A DNA stretch of 64,000 bases from Mytilisepta virgata. Taxonomy: Eukaryota > Mollusca > Bivalvia > Mytilida > Mytilidae. The translations under genes were made by a program, and so were the position numbers. Where the stretch lies: contig CM051521.1 of assembly GCA_028015205.1 (NCBI GenBank), positions 123,450,614 to 123,514,613 of the forward strand, written 5' to 3'. Below, one piece after another: positions 50,401 through 56,790 of the stretch. The number at the start of each line of letters is the position of its first letter. Within the stretch, counting starts at the first letter, position 1. Under the pieces are notes generated by a model. That model worked only from the letters and a program-made list of their open reading frames with translations, searched no databases and had not been told where the DNA came from.

Positions 50401-51950
50401 AGCCTAGGAAAATATGAACCGACAATTTTTACACCATCCCTGTCCATTTATTGCACAGCGGCGATCATGATAGCAACAGGGCCAAGAAATATACCACCAC
50501 GGTACCACAACACTATTTAGGCTTGGGGAGAAGACTTCATTTTCCATTGACTCTTTTGTCAATGAGAAAATTCAAAAAAAGACCTAAAATGTAAATCCAA
50601 AGCATCATACCTTCCTCTTCCACTTTGAATCCAAACTCGTCATATCTATAATCTAATTCTCCATGAGGATCTTCTGGCTAAAAATAGTAATGGTATGTTT
50701 GGTAAATTTTATATCAATTTATATTTACCATGTCAAAAGGTTACCACTCTATTGTCAGTTGAGTTTGAATTTTGTTAATTCCTATACAAAGAGATTTCCT
50801 GCAAACATAATATATAGTTTAACATATTACCCACCAATAACCAGAAATCTATGATTACAGAGTTCGCCTTTTGGTGTATGGCTTTGTAGCTCCCCGAGAT
50901 GCACCCTTACAGCAATATGACTGAAGTTCCCTTGGTATGAGAGAACTGAACTCTAACGTAAAACTTGAGCTAAGCCAATGAAGCACAATAAGTAGGTCAG
51001 AATGACCTAAGTTTGGTGGGAGGCTGTGTTATTTCCCAAGATTCACCCTGACACCAAGTTATATGATTGTAGGTTGCTTGGTATCAGAGATCTGAACTCA
51101 GACGTAAAACTTAACCTAAGTGAATGAAGCGTGATAAATAGGTCAGAGTGACCTAATTTTGGTGTGGCTGTGTTACTCCCTGACATGCACCCTAACACCA
51201 AGTAATATGATTGTAGGTATCAGGTGAACTCGGACGTTAAACTTAACCTAAGTCAATGAAGTGCAATAAGTAGGTCAGAGTGACATGATTTTGGTGGGAG
51301 GCTGTATAACTCCCCAAGATGCATCCTCACACCAAGTAATATGATTGTAGGTCGCTTTGTATGTTAAAACTGATTTTTGAAATAAAACTTAAAAGCCAGT
51401 CAACCGTGTACATTCTAATATCGCTCATGTGACTTCATTTTACCATATAAGCAAAATGTATTGTTGATGCTACTTTTTTTATCAGGCAGGAAAAGAAACT
51501 ATTGATCTGCAAAATAATTATCTAAATATGTCAATTAAAATGAACAAAGAGAATAGTGAAAATAAAACATCTGACAGTGATGCTGATCTGCAAGTTTCTT
51601 CTTTAAAATTAAAAGTTAAATGTGTTTATAATGATATATATATGTACTGTAAATTTCAGACCTGACAAAATCATCGCACTCATCATTTTACAATATGGAA
51701 ATTGAAGCAATGCTCATTCATTGTTTTATTTAAGTGATTAAAATAAACCTTTGTATATTAAGCTCTTAACATAGACATACTTGATTGCTGAGTTTTGTTA
51801 GTATGTCTTCTGGCCACATGGAAGGGGTAAGAGCAGAAAATGGTCCTCCTGGCGTTGGTACAAAGCCTTGTGGATTAGATGTATGACTTGGTGACATTCC
51901 AACATGACTGGAATGTATAATATCATCTTCATCCTCTGATAATGTTTCTA
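15481..51950 (-). CDS. SGSM3: SGSM3 orthologue (TBC-SH3-RUN Rab GTPase-activating protein), whole gene
   Basis: Small G protein signaling modulator 3 is a cytoplasmic/endosomal adaptor with a TBC Rab-GAP domain, an SH3 and a RUN domain; in vertebrates it is linked to Rab and Rap signalling and to connexin turnover (family knowledge). Eighteen shared exons plus one of three terminal exons were joined by hand; every junction has GT/AG and compatible phase, giving about 759 residues against about 750 in human. Layout: N-terminal segment 1-105 ending in [18 protein letters not shown] about 106-330 with the Arg finger IxxDxxR (I168, D171, R174) and Gln finger YCQ (Y209-Q211) intact; linker 330-495; SH3 about 497-548; RUN-like 575-759. 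The chosen start is the ATG at 51897-51895, because MSPSHT...[16 protein letters not shown] parallels the human N-terminus. The exon stays open and acidic above it, so an upstream exon may add residues. Introns carry many mobile elements. Confidence 0.96.
16075..16517. mobile_element. HINE/pearl-like element, family G
   Basis: 5' hairpin TTGTGTCT-ggg-AGACACAA followed by 'atgatgccccgcatga'. Two modules carry 'ctgacaatatgcacct' at 168-bp spacing (16181 and 16349). The end has 'gggatggacagacagg' and a 3' hairpin around CCCAAC-tttta-GTTGtgtGGG. It lies in the intron-like stretch between SGSM3 terminal exons b and c. Confidence 0.65.
17097..17102 (-). promoter_or_regulatory. candidate poly(A) signal for terminal exon b
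   Basis: AATAAA on the minus strand about 420 bases after the exon b stop. Support is positional only. Confidence 0.3.
17522..17657 (-). CDS. SGSM3: SGSM3 alternative terminal exon b (middle copy)
   Basis: Acceptor ttgcag, then [44 protein letters not shown] and [18 protein letters not shown] is nearly identical to the human C-terminus. A candidate AATAAA lies at 17097-17102 on the minus strand, about 420 bases after the stop. Confidence 0.93.
18175..18180 (-). promoter_or_regulatory. candidate poly(A) signal for terminal exon a
   Basis: AATAAA on the minus strand about 340 bases after the exon a stop codon. The motif is expected by chance in such AT-rich DNA, so position is the only support. 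Confidence 0.3.
18519..18651 (-). CDS. SGSM3: SGSM3 alternative terminal exon a (promoter-proximal copy)
   Basis: Acceptor ttgtag, then [43 protein letters not shown] and TGA. It is intact and in the same phase as the two further copies. Its final Asp is replaced by Glu and its middle part is the most divergent of the three. A candidate AATAAA (minus strand) lies at 18175-18180. Confidence 0.9.
20326..20448 (-). CDS. SGSM3: SGSM3 exon 18, last shared exon
   Basis: One base completing Asn, then [40 protein letters not shown] and the bases ag. The split final codon becomes Arg with any of the three downstream terminal exons (g, a and g as first base). Donor gtcagt. Confidence 0.96.
21225..21310 (-). 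CDS. SGSM3: SGSM3 exon 17, RUN-like region
   Basis: [28 protein letters not shown] and two bases of Asn. Matches [29 protein letters not shown]. Donor gtaagt. Confidence 0.96.
21894..21942 (-). CDS. SGSM3: SGSM3 exon 16 (micro-exon)
   Basis: 49 bases: one base completing Arg, then [16 protein letters not shown]. Corresponds to [16 protein letters not shown] in the family. Donor gtaagt. Confidence 0.95.
22098..22195. repeat. 48-bp tandem duplication
   Basis: 'gcaggacacaacctatatag' through 'atgtattcatacac' is present twice with a 48-base period. Diverged repeats of the type 'gaatcaaacacacc...catgtgat' continue to about 22700. Confidence 0.8.
22820..22890 (-). CDS. SGSM3: SGSM3 exon 15, RUN-like region
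   Basis: [20 protein letters not shown] then KTY plus two bases of Arg, matching [24 protein letters not shown]. Acceptor cttcag, donor gtaata. Confidence 0.96.
24209..24670 (+). mobile_element. HINE/pearl-like element, family C, short copy
   Basis: 5' perfect hairpin GGGTTCC-ac-GGAACCC followed by 'gtgtctcgcctgc'. Two modules share 'tcatgaa...cttctgtcc', 'aaaaatccagga/aaaatacagga' and 'gtttaagaaag'. The 3' end is 'cctcgacaaaaatg', matching the larger copy near 41.25 kb. Confidence 0.65.
26716..27965 (+). mobile_element. pearl/HINE-like element, family A
   Basis: 5' hairpin AGGCTCT-aa-AGAGCCTG and 'cactcacctg'. Seven or so modules of 110-150 bp contain 'ggaccattgctccaaagtc' and 'gtggtttcagacaagaagat'. 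The 3' end is 'gcagtgatgagaat', then hairpin CTCACATGaCCttttaGGccGGGTGAG and CTAAAAA. The ACGG run is nearly lost. Confidence 0.85.
30630..30838. mobile_element. TACTG...CAGTA MITE, copy 2
   Basis: TACTGTTAATTCTGAAATTA ... TAATTTCTGAATTTACAGTA, with inner inverted 'ttattattg/caataataa'. 209 bp, with better preserved ends (about 40 bp) than copy 1. Confidence 0.8.
31182..32497 (+). mobile_element. pearl/HINE-like element, family A, with (GAC)n run
   Basis: 5' 'aagaggctcaccagagcctg' and 'tatcgctcacctgg'. Modules carry 'acaataactcctaaatgggt' and 'ttcagggtaggtagatct' at about 130-160 bp, and later ones 'ctatgttctatttttagtaa'. A (GAC)n microsatellite covers about 32388-32447. The 3' hairpin CTCACATGGCC-tat-GGCCAGGTGAG is followed by CTAATAA. 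Confidence 0.88.
32639..32732 (-). CDS. SGSM3: SGSM3 exon 14, start of RUN-like region
   Basis: One base completing Thr, then [20 protein letters not shown] and [11 protein letters not shown]. Matches [32 protein letters not shown]. Donor gtaaga. The following intron spans about 9.7 kb. Confidence 0.97.
33041..33204 (-). CDS. SGSM3: SGSM3 exon 13, second half of SH3
   Basis: Starts [34 protein letters not shown], then [20 protein letters not shown]. The conserved SH3 Trp (CW), Gly-Trp-Phe-Pro and FVEV are present. A 788-bp TTAA-flanked MITE sits in the intron just upstream. Donor gtaagt; the split Thr codon joins the next exon. Confidence 0.97.
33381..34168. mobile_element. 788-bp TTAA-flanked MITE (piggyBac-type target site)
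   Basis: GGTAGGAGGTACCT at the left and AGGTACCTCCTACC at the right are exact inverses. Similarity continues inward for roughly 90 bp ('tttcagatttttat...', 'gcatgcaactaga'). TTAA flanks both sides (33377-33380 and 34169-34172), the target duplication used by piggyBac transposases. No coding sequence. It sits in the SGSM3 intron that splits the SH3 domain. Confidence 0.85.
34335..34490 (-). CDS. SGSM3: SGSM3 exon 12, first half of SH3
   Basis: 52 codons ending [33 protein letters not shown] opens the SH3 fold, and the acidic RT loop (HDDDELGF) that contacts proline ligands is intact. Phase 0; donor gtaata. Confidence 0.97.
34745..34990 (-). mobile_element. tRNA-derived SINE, minus strand
   Basis: On the minus strand: 'tggtctcctggtagcatcta' (A-box region), 'ggttgcaggttcgattcc' (B box), then a body with 'gctgcttctctgcaaagca' and 'gagctagcatgttataaatc'. 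It lies in the intron next to SGSM3 exon 11. Ends are approximate. Confidence 0.65.
35030..35218 (-). CDS. SGSM3: SGSM3 exon 11, linker
   Basis: 63 codons including [20 protein letters not shown] and [12 protein letters not shown], nearly identical to the vertebrate [26 protein letters not shown] basic RHLRRSRSL stretch precedes it. Acceptor ttttacag, donor gtaggt. Confidence 0.97.
35460..35660 (+). mobile_element. HINE/pearl-like element, family F, 3' part
   Basis: 'gaatgctcagtactatccaa', 'tacactatgcttagttccaa', 'aacttaaccacatagttcg' and 'ggtaactctatatgcccc' match the better preserved copy at 57685-57922. An aggtaggtaggtagg run precedes it. Confidence 0.65.
35664..36664 (+). mobile_element. 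pearl/HINE-like element, family A
   Basis: 5' 'agaggctcaaaggagcctg'. Modules carry 'ggaccatctaaggaccattt', 'ttcagacaagaagattttta' and 'catagggtcctatgttaaa'. The 3' end is 'acaaagtgatggcaatagct' with a shortened hairpin, then aggtgagctaaaa. Confidence 0.83.
36665..38595. other. SGSM3 intron without recognised features
   Basis: AT-rich intron sequence between exons 10 and 11. No exon, repeat family or RNA gene was recognised. Confidence 0.5.
38668..38758. repeat. foldback hairpin, about 22-bp arms
   Basis: 'acttgtgcaagatatggaaa' and its inverse 'ttccctatcttgcacaagt' enclose about 45 bases. A scrap of family A module ('cccatggcagcaatcttgga') lies immediately to the left. Confidence 0.7.
39056..39306 (-). 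repeat. two partial tandem copies of SGSM3 exon 10
   Basis: The block ccaaagcacc...gatcag...aaggctaaa occurs at 39089, 39258 and, in the true exon, 39428, so the unit is 169-170 bp. The middle copy (about 39226-39306) keeps [20 protein letters not shown] and an identical donor (cag|gtgagg). The far copy has lost its donor-proximal part. Neither keeps the exon's 5' half or its acceptor. A cryptic acceptor before the middle copy would place it out of frame, with an early stop. Confidence 0.85.
39396..39524 (-). CDS. SGSM3: SGSM3 exon 10, linker (partially duplicated downstream)
   Basis: 43 codons: [43 protein letters not shown]. Family counterpart: RLAGSLTDVAVETQRRKHLAYLIADQG. The 3' half and the donor are repeated twice more in the adjacent intron at 169-170 bp spacing (see the separate entry). 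Confidence 0.95.
39951..40046 (-). CDS. SGSM3: SGSM3 exon 9, post-TBC linker
   Basis: 32 codons with [20 protein letters not shown], corresponding to the family's SASIFNTLSDIPSQMEDAE. Phase 0 on both sides; donor gtttgt is unusual but a GT site. Confidence 0.94.
40270..41258 (+). mobile_element. HINE/pearl-like element, family C, 147-bp modules
   Basis: 5' 'atgtctcgcctgtcg'. Three close copies of a 147-bp module ('ggtcagatgacacctgccag' at 40504, 40651 and 40798) and two diverged ones follow. The 3' end is 'cgccgccgccgg', then a perfect hairpin CTGCGACT-aa-AGTCGCAG and 'gctcgacaaaaatg'. The 3' CAGGCTCGAC is an imperfect inverse of the 5' sequence. Confidence 0.78.
41460..42994 (+). mobile_element. 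HINE/pearl-like element, family D, with six-unit 164-bp array
   Basis: GTCCCCCGCCGC (41460-41471) is the exact inverse of GCGGCGGGGGAC (42983-42994). Two copies of a 108-bp unit ('ctagagcatcagaaaccctt' at 41471 and 41579) are followed by six near-identical units of about 164 bp ('aggggcataactcctacaaa'), 'ggacggacggatggacggac', and a strong 3' hairpin CCCCCGC-at-CGC-gtt-GCGGCGGGGG followed by acaaaaa. The arrayed units differ at only a few bases. Confidence 0.85.
43221..43366 (-). CDS. SGSM3: SGSM3 exon 8, end of TBC domain
   Basis: After two bases completing Glu it encodes [20 protein letters not shown], then [20 protein letters not shown] and [17 protein letters not shown] and [10 protein letters not shown] are hallmark C-terminal TBC motifs. 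Acceptor tttcag, donor gtaatg. Confidence 0.97.
43681..43825. repeat. 70-bp tandem duplication
   Basis: 'gattcttgaaactagatccc' through 'atgggttttaca' occurs at 43681 and 43751, almost identical. Confidence 0.85.
43893..44840 (+). pseudogene. 5'-truncated LINE (non-LTR retrotransposon) ORF2 3' end
   Basis: The first frame (43900-44388) has [53 protein letters not shown] and GGLKMVD. This is the thumb/C-terminal part typical of L1/Tx1-like reverse transcriptases. After a frame break, 44505-44840 ends with [15 protein letters not shown], the C-terminal cysteine-histidine motif. The catalytic RT core is missing, so it is a dead fragment. It lies opposite to SGSM3 within its intron between exons 7 and 8. 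Confidence 0.85.
45119..45148 (+). repeat. G-run tract, G-quadruplex candidate
   Basis: Four runs of seven or more and shorter Gs separated by single T or A. The density would allow an intramolecular quadruplex on the plus strand, the non-template strand with respect to that strand only. Confidence 0.5.
45547..45625 (-). CDS. SGSM3: SGSM3 exon 7, TBC domain
   Basis: [20 protein letters not shown] then LKEHDI plus one base. It matches [27 protein letters not shown] in the family. Donor gtaaaa; the split Glu codon (g|ag) completes HDIE with the next exon. Confidence 0.96.
45958..46377. mobile_element. MITE with CATACTTGCCAA ends
   Basis: CATACTTGCCAA at 45958 and TTGGCATGTATG ending at 46377 are inverses with one mismatch. 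The interior has 'ggtaccggtatttgg' and 'ccggtaacccggtaatgg'. About 420 bp, non-coding, in the SGSM3 intron between exons 6 and 7. Confidence 0.65.
46440..46556 (-). CDS. SGSM3: SGSM3 exon 6, TBC domain
   Basis: 39 codons, [18 protein letters not shown], then [21 protein letters not shown]. This matches the family segment [26 protein letters not shown]. Phase 0 at both ends; donor gtaaat. Confidence 0.96.
46834..46968 (-). CDS. SGSM3: SGSM3 exon 5, TBC catalytic core
   Basis: Encodes 45 residues beginning [12 protein letters not shown] and ending [15 protein letters not shown]. The Arg of DLLR is the GAP arginine finger, and Y-C-Q is the glutamine finger that replaces the Rab's own catalytic Gln. 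Both are present, so GAP activity is predicted to be retained. Acceptor ttattag, donor gtaagt. Confidence 0.97.
47450..47644 (-). CDS. SGSM3: SGSM3 exon 4, start of TBC domain
   Basis: Encodes 65 residues including [30 protein letters not shown] and [16 protein letters not shown]. The G-I-P-x-x-x-R-P-x-x-W pattern is the first TBC motif. The last residues, IEK, supply the Ile of the IxxDxxR Arg-finger motif, which is completed by the next exon across a phase-0 junction. Confidence 0.97.
47893..48023 (-). CDS. SGSM3: SGSM3 exon 3
   Basis: Starts in phase with the preceding exon (g|at gives Asp) and ends at donor gtaaaa. It carries [20 protein letters not shown] and then TWDK, the strongly conserved stretch preceding the TBC domain. 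Residues about 62-105. Confidence 0.95.
48584..49660 (+). mobile_element. pearl/HINE-like element, family A variant, 3' truncated
   Basis: 5' hairpin GAGGCTCagagggctGAGCCTG, then 'tatcactcacctgg'. Modules of about 150 bp carry 'accaatcagaaacaagaatt', 'gcccatggcggccatg' and 'cagatgcttcctgtcaag'. No microsatellite or 3' hairpin is present before the sequence becomes unique. Confidence 0.8.
50611..50677 (-). CDS. SGSM3: SGSM3 exon 2
   Basis: Acceptor tttttag and donor gtatga. It encodes [20 protein letters not shown] plus EE and the first base of an Asp codon, matching the YYDEFGFRVY segment of vertebrate SGSM3. Residues about 40-62. Confidence 0.93.
50870..51410 (+). repeat. tandem repeat carrying AGGTCAnnnTGACCT palindromes
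   Basis: Three to four modules of 132-146 bp share 'gatgcaccct', 'aacaccaagtaatatgattg', 'acgtaaaacttaacctaag' and 'gtaggtcagagtgacct'. They lie in SGSM3 intron 1. The palindromes are at 50994-51008, 51140-51154 and 51272-51286. Confidence 0.8.
51781..51950 (-). CDS. SGSM3: SGSM3 exon 1 (first recognised coding exon)
   Basis: Open from the acceptor at 51951-51953 to the donor gtatgt at 51775-51780. It encodes [17 protein letters not shown] and then the likely initiator Met (ATG 51897-51895), followed by [16 protein letters not shown], a signature of SGSM3 N-termini. If transcripts read straight through the acceptor, an in-frame TAA lies just upstream. If spliced to an unseen exon ending in phase 1, translation could begin earlier. 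A possible 5' exon near 52,930 is out of frame for that purpose. Confidence 0.9.
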
Positions 51951-53470
51951 CTGCAATTTAAAAAAAAAAAATTCATCCACATTAGGCAGTTGTAATAACA
52001 TATACACATGTATTCAACTTTTGATCACTGGAGTACAAAGACAAACAAAAAGATTATGACAGTGCTCCTGTTAGCCATGAATGGAAGGGTGCTACTTACT
52101 CGCAGTCTGTCCTTAGCAGCATCCTTCTGCCCTCGTCAGTATATAAAATAATGCTCATGTGACTTTTTTCAATATCTCATCACTGCTTATAGAAGTTAGA
52201 TAAACATGTAATGTAACTTTATTAAAGTCCTGATGATTGCCTTGAAATTTGATGTTAATCATCTGTGTAACTGATTACATGTGAGCTTGGGAGTCCTATA
52301 TATTGAAATGAATGACATATTTTTTAGCATGTATTAAGAAGTCACTCTTAGTACCATTTGTTTTGATATATATGTAACTAAAGGTTTTAATATAGGGCCA
52401 GAAAAGATACTAGGTATATTTTCTCTGATTACTTCTGACTCTGTCCAGCAGTATTTTCATATTATGCCTTATGGATATCTTTTACCAATGAGGTGCCTTT
52501 AAATATGATCTACGTGAATAACTGTTTAAGTGTTTAATTGCAATGTATATTTACTTTGTGAGTAGTTGCATTAATTGATGTAAACAGTATCTTTTGGATT
52601 TTCTATTATTTATTATTATTGCAGTTTGTCTTCTCTTTGCCTTTGTATTCCTACTGTAACCCCTAAAGTGGCTAAACTGACCTAAGGTGAATAAAATTTG
52701 CTTTATTTTAATGTTTGCCTCGGGCAAATGACATAGTGTAAATAAAATATCACGCCTGTCAAAGTGTCAACCCCCATTTTCAGTCGTAAGTATTATGAAT
52801 ATGATAACCCGGCAATGCGGCATCTGAAAGAACTTGGTTTTTAACCTTCTGTTGCTTTGCTGCTGTATCCATCAGGATTCCAGCCACTAAATACTGATTT
52901 CGCATATTCCATATTGACGTTTTACTTTTCCTCCATGACGTGTGGGTTGTCAATCTACATCTTCATTCATTAATATCGATTTTTATGTGGCTCTGACGTG
53001 CAAAGTTGTTTTGTTTATGAGGGTGCAAGAATATACTTCAACACCGGAAGCTGCTAAAACATATCAAATTAGGACACAACAGGTGTTTTATTTGTACAAA
53101 ATGATTAAATTTTGAATAAAATTTCACTCCATCTTCAAAAATACAGGTCCATTTAAGAATAAATCGTAATTTTTAATATAAATATAGTTCGTTCCCTATC
53201 ACAACTTCCTGTCGATTTAATGATTTTTCTTGCTAAATCTCTCCAATATATGGAACACCGCTCAAACGAATGCTGCCTTTCTCTGGGCTGTGATAAGATG
53301 AAAGTGATGAAATTTCTATTAACTCTAAATATTTTATGATTATAAAAATAATAGATGGATAAGAAATTCACATCGTTTTGCAACAGAGTTCAACTCTACT
53401 GTCTGGAAAGTCCCCAGTTTGCGTTAGGTAAAAATAAAGTGGGATTTTTAACATGTGTAGGTTGCGGGTA
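51951..53470. other. upstream region of SGSM3
   Basis: Contains any 5' UTR exon and the promoter. On the minus strand near 53,055-52,925 there is a CTTCCGG motif and an ATG in good context ('cgtcatggagg') with a nearby gt. If spliced to the first coding exon it would give only a 10-codon upstream ORF. No firm exon call. Confidence 0.35.
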
Positions 53471-54130
53471 ACTCGAATCACCGAAAACCTCCCGCAAACA
53501 CCGAAAACCTCCCGGAAACACCGAAAACCTGATATAATATTACCTAAACCTCATCAAATGTTGCGAAAACCACATCCATTCGATCGGTATGCCAGTTTTA
53601 CATCTAGAAAACATAATTTTATTGATATTTTTTAAGAAATGTGACTTTTATGCATGATTTTCTTAGACATAGTGCATTCTATATTAAATCAAAATGGCGG
53701 ATCGAAACACCGAAAACCTGATATAATATTACCTAAACCTCATCAAATGTTGCGAAAACCACATCCATTCGACAGGTATGACAATTTTACATCTAGAAAA
53801 CATAATTTTATTGATATTTTTTAAGAAATGTGACTTTTATGCATGATTTTCTCAGACATAGTGCATTCTATATTACCTGTAATTCAATATGGCGGACGGA
53901 CAAATCGATTAAATGCCCTAAGGTAAAGTACAATACACTATGTGTATACCTTGAATAAATTAAGTTTATTACCGATTTTGTTCATGTTGGACAACCATTA
54001 TTTACAATTATCATTACACTAATAATGTAAATAATGGAAGAGCCCTCAGGCTACGTCAAGACCATGAACGATGTGAATGTAGAATCCCCCTATCCCAGAC
54101 CTTTATTTGGGCTGTTAAGTTTTTCTTTAA

Positions 54131-54400
54131 AGTATATACATATACATTTATTTTGATAATAGTATGATTTTAAAAGTTATTTATTTTTATATTTTAAAAA
54201 TATAAGTTAAAACTATTGAGATATCCTGCACAAGGCACGGGCATATCATTAATAGTCCGCGAAAAAGTTTTTTATTTTATATTTTAAAAAGATAAGTTAA
54301 AACTACTGAGATATCCTGCACAAGGCACGGGCATATCTGTAATAGTCCGCGAAAAAGTTATTTATTTTTATATTTTAAAAATATATGTTAAAACTATTGA
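54131..54400. repeat. 90-bp tandem repeat in foldback spacer
   Basis: 'gatatcctgcacaaggcacg' recurs with a 90-base period (54220 and 54310), flanked by 'attttaaaaatataagttaa' copies, the third partial. Confidence 0.8.
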
Positions 54401-54442
54401 AGGATCATCAATTTAGTAACGCATTATTGGTTTCTATTACAG

Positions 54443-54523
54443 GTCAAACAGATAGAAGTGGACAGCAATAGAAGTGTGACCATCCCAATTAACAAACGTG
54501 TCAGAAATCAAGGAACTGTATAA
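54443..54523 (+). CDS. exon-like ORF fragment inside foldback spacer, unknown
   Basis: After an acceptor-like 'tttctattacag' there are 26 codons, VKQIEVDSNRSVTIPINKRV then RNQGTV and TAA, followed by AATAAA at 54561-54566. The base composition is less AT-rich than its surroundings. It is not a protein I recognise, and no upstream exon could be joined. It may be a last exon carried by the element, or chance. Confidence 0.25.
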   Translation, partial: VKQIEVDSNRSVTIPINKRVRNQGTV

Positions 54524-56499
54524 TACACAATATAATCGATGATAAATGTCAGAAAGATTTAATAAAATTACTGCTGTTTTGTTTATATAAAAACTTAAAT
54601 AATAGCTTATACGTTATTTGTTTTACATGTATCTTGCTTTAGTATGCCACAAAATATTGCATTTAATCAAGAAGCCTTCATTCAAATTTTTTTTAAAAAT
54701 TTATTTAGATCGTTTTCATCTAAGAAAAACAAAATATTTATACAATTAAAATTTAGTAAATTTAAATTAAAGAAAACATAAATCTCATATCCATTTTATA
54801 AAAACACAATTTTTGAGAATTTTTTTTTCAAATTATAATAAGTAGGCTAACCATCTTTCATCTTTTTCTAAACCATATGCAATTATGCTAATTGGGCTAT
54901 AACCACAGTTATACATACAACTTTCTTTGTTTTTCTTTAATGTTTAATTGGCAGTTAAAGTTGATTAAAACGATAGAGTACAAATATTGGTTTATAATAT
55001 ACACAATAATTAATTTTAATTTACCTTCAGGCATTAATCTATACGTTGATCAGCCATTTTGATTTAATATAGAATGCACTATGTCTAAGAAAATCATTCA
55101 TAAAAGTCTTATTTCTTAATCAATATTAATAAAATTATGTTTTCTAGATGTAAAATTGTCATACCGATCGAATGGATGTGGTTTTCGCAACATTTGATGA
55201 GGTTTAGGTACTATTATATCAGGTTTTCGGTGTTTCGATCAGCCATTTTGATTTAATATAGAATGCACTATGTCTAAGAAAATCATTCATAAAAGTCTTA
55301 TTTTTTACACAATATTAATAAAATTATGTTTTCTAGATGTAAAATTGTCATACCGATCGAATGGATGTGGTTTTCGCAACATTTGATGAGGTTTAGGTAA
55401 TATTATATCAGGTTTTCGGCGTTTCGATCCGCCATTTTGATTTAATATAGAATGCACTGTCTAAGAAAATCATGCATAAAAGTCACATTTCTTATACAAT
55501 ATTAATAAAATTATGTTTTCTGGATGTAAAACTGGCACATCGATCGAATGGATGTGGTTTTCGTAACATTTGATGAGGTTTAGGTAATATTATATCAGGT
55601 TTTCGGTGTTTCCGGGAGGTTTTCGGTGTTTGCGGGAGGTTTTCGGAGATTCGATGTACCGGTAGGTTGCAAAGCTTGGGAATAATACGACAACCAATCA
55701 CATTAATTCTTTAAGATAATTTCAACACTCTGGAAAAAATGATGTTTAACGAGACTTTTTTATATCTCCGTTTTGCTACTTTCGATATAAAGGCTAAATT
55801 GGAGTGTTATCAGATAACTATGGGTTACTTTTAACAAAGGACATAGATAATATGTACATGTATTAGAAACAACTGTTTCCTGAAAAATTAGAGTAGCTTT
55901 CTTATCTTCTTTCACGTTTGAATCCTATAAACATCTCAGGTGCCTCTTAATTGATCAGAATGCACAATAGTTTATTCTTGTTAAATGTACCAGTTTCATT
56001 TGAAAATAGAAAACTTGTGCAATATTTCTGGTTGTACATGGTGTTAAGATGTAAACCTGTAATCCGGTTCGTAATTATTTCAAAATTAGTTTATTTTGAA
56101 ACATTTCAATCTTTCTATAAACTGAAAGATTTAGCATGGAATATTATTTTTCAACAAAGAGTAACATCATTCAGTAAACACTACATGTTTTATTTTGTGC
56201 TTACTGGAACATCATGCTGTCCTATTTGTATAACAGGTAAAATATCTAGCATAGCAACCAATTACATTCTATGTATGGAATAAATGTATCTGATGTTTTT
56301 GAATGATAATTGAAAGTTTCTTAATAGAAAGTTTGTATGATTAAAAAAAATCTGAAAATTGTGTTGTAAACACATTGAAATATAGTAGGTACTGTTTTAT
56401 TTTCCCCTTCGTACGTGTAAATAATAAGCATTTTTTTCCTCATTTTTCCTGGTCCAGCAGTCATGCTACTGACAGGATGTAACGAAAACTGAGTATATA

Positions 56500-56790
56500 G
56501 TTCATTTAGTCCTCAAAAAAGTTGTTTTGTGCATTGGGTAGTACTGAGCAGTCATACAATAATTGGGTCATTATGACCTACAGTTTATGCTTGAGCGACG
56601 ATTGTTAATTTTTGCATTCAGGTTCATTTCTTTGGACCTAAGCATAGTGTATCAATGAAACTTCATCGGTGGATGTGTCTTGGGTAGTACTGATCAGTCA
56701 TACCTACATTTTATGCTTGAGCGACTTTGGTTAAGTTTTGTGTTTAGGTTCATTTCCTGGGTTCACTCCTGGTTTTTATAGGAGTTTGTA
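56500..56790 (-). mobile_element. HINE/pearl-like family F modules, minus strand
   Basis: On the minus strand, two modules share 'tacactatgcttagg', 'aatgaacctaaacacaaaac' and 'ctgatcagtactaccca' with the 57.7-kb copy. The first holds GGGTCAttaTGACCT (56575-56589). Confidence 0.6.

Larger units (their letters stand above)
53474..55653. mobile_element. foldback (FB-like) element with long repeat-built inverted arms
   Basis: The left arm begins CGAATC-a-CCGAAAACCTCCCGC and holds two copies of a 189-bp unit ('gatataatattacctaaacc' at 53531 and 53720). The right arm holds three inverted copies at 187-189 bp spacing (55200, 55389, 55576) and ends GCGGGAGGTTTTCGG-a-GATTCG. The spacer is about 1.1 kb. 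Long inverted arms made of direct subrepeats are the hallmark of Foldback/Galileo-type DNA transposons (established for that class). No transposase is visible, so it is non-autonomous. Confidence 0.85.

Noticed and set aside
53453..55701. Plus-strand ORF 53453-53635 and minus-strand ORF 55492-55701 with the same lysine/proline-rich peptide (PQTPKTSRKHRKPDIILPKP)
   Set aside because: The ORFs are identical because they lie in the inverted arms of one foldback element. The peptide comes from the repeat unit, with no start context or splice logic.
55951..56283. 110-codon plus-strand ORF
   Set aside because: AT-driven composition, no domain, no splice context and not repeated elsewhere in the window.
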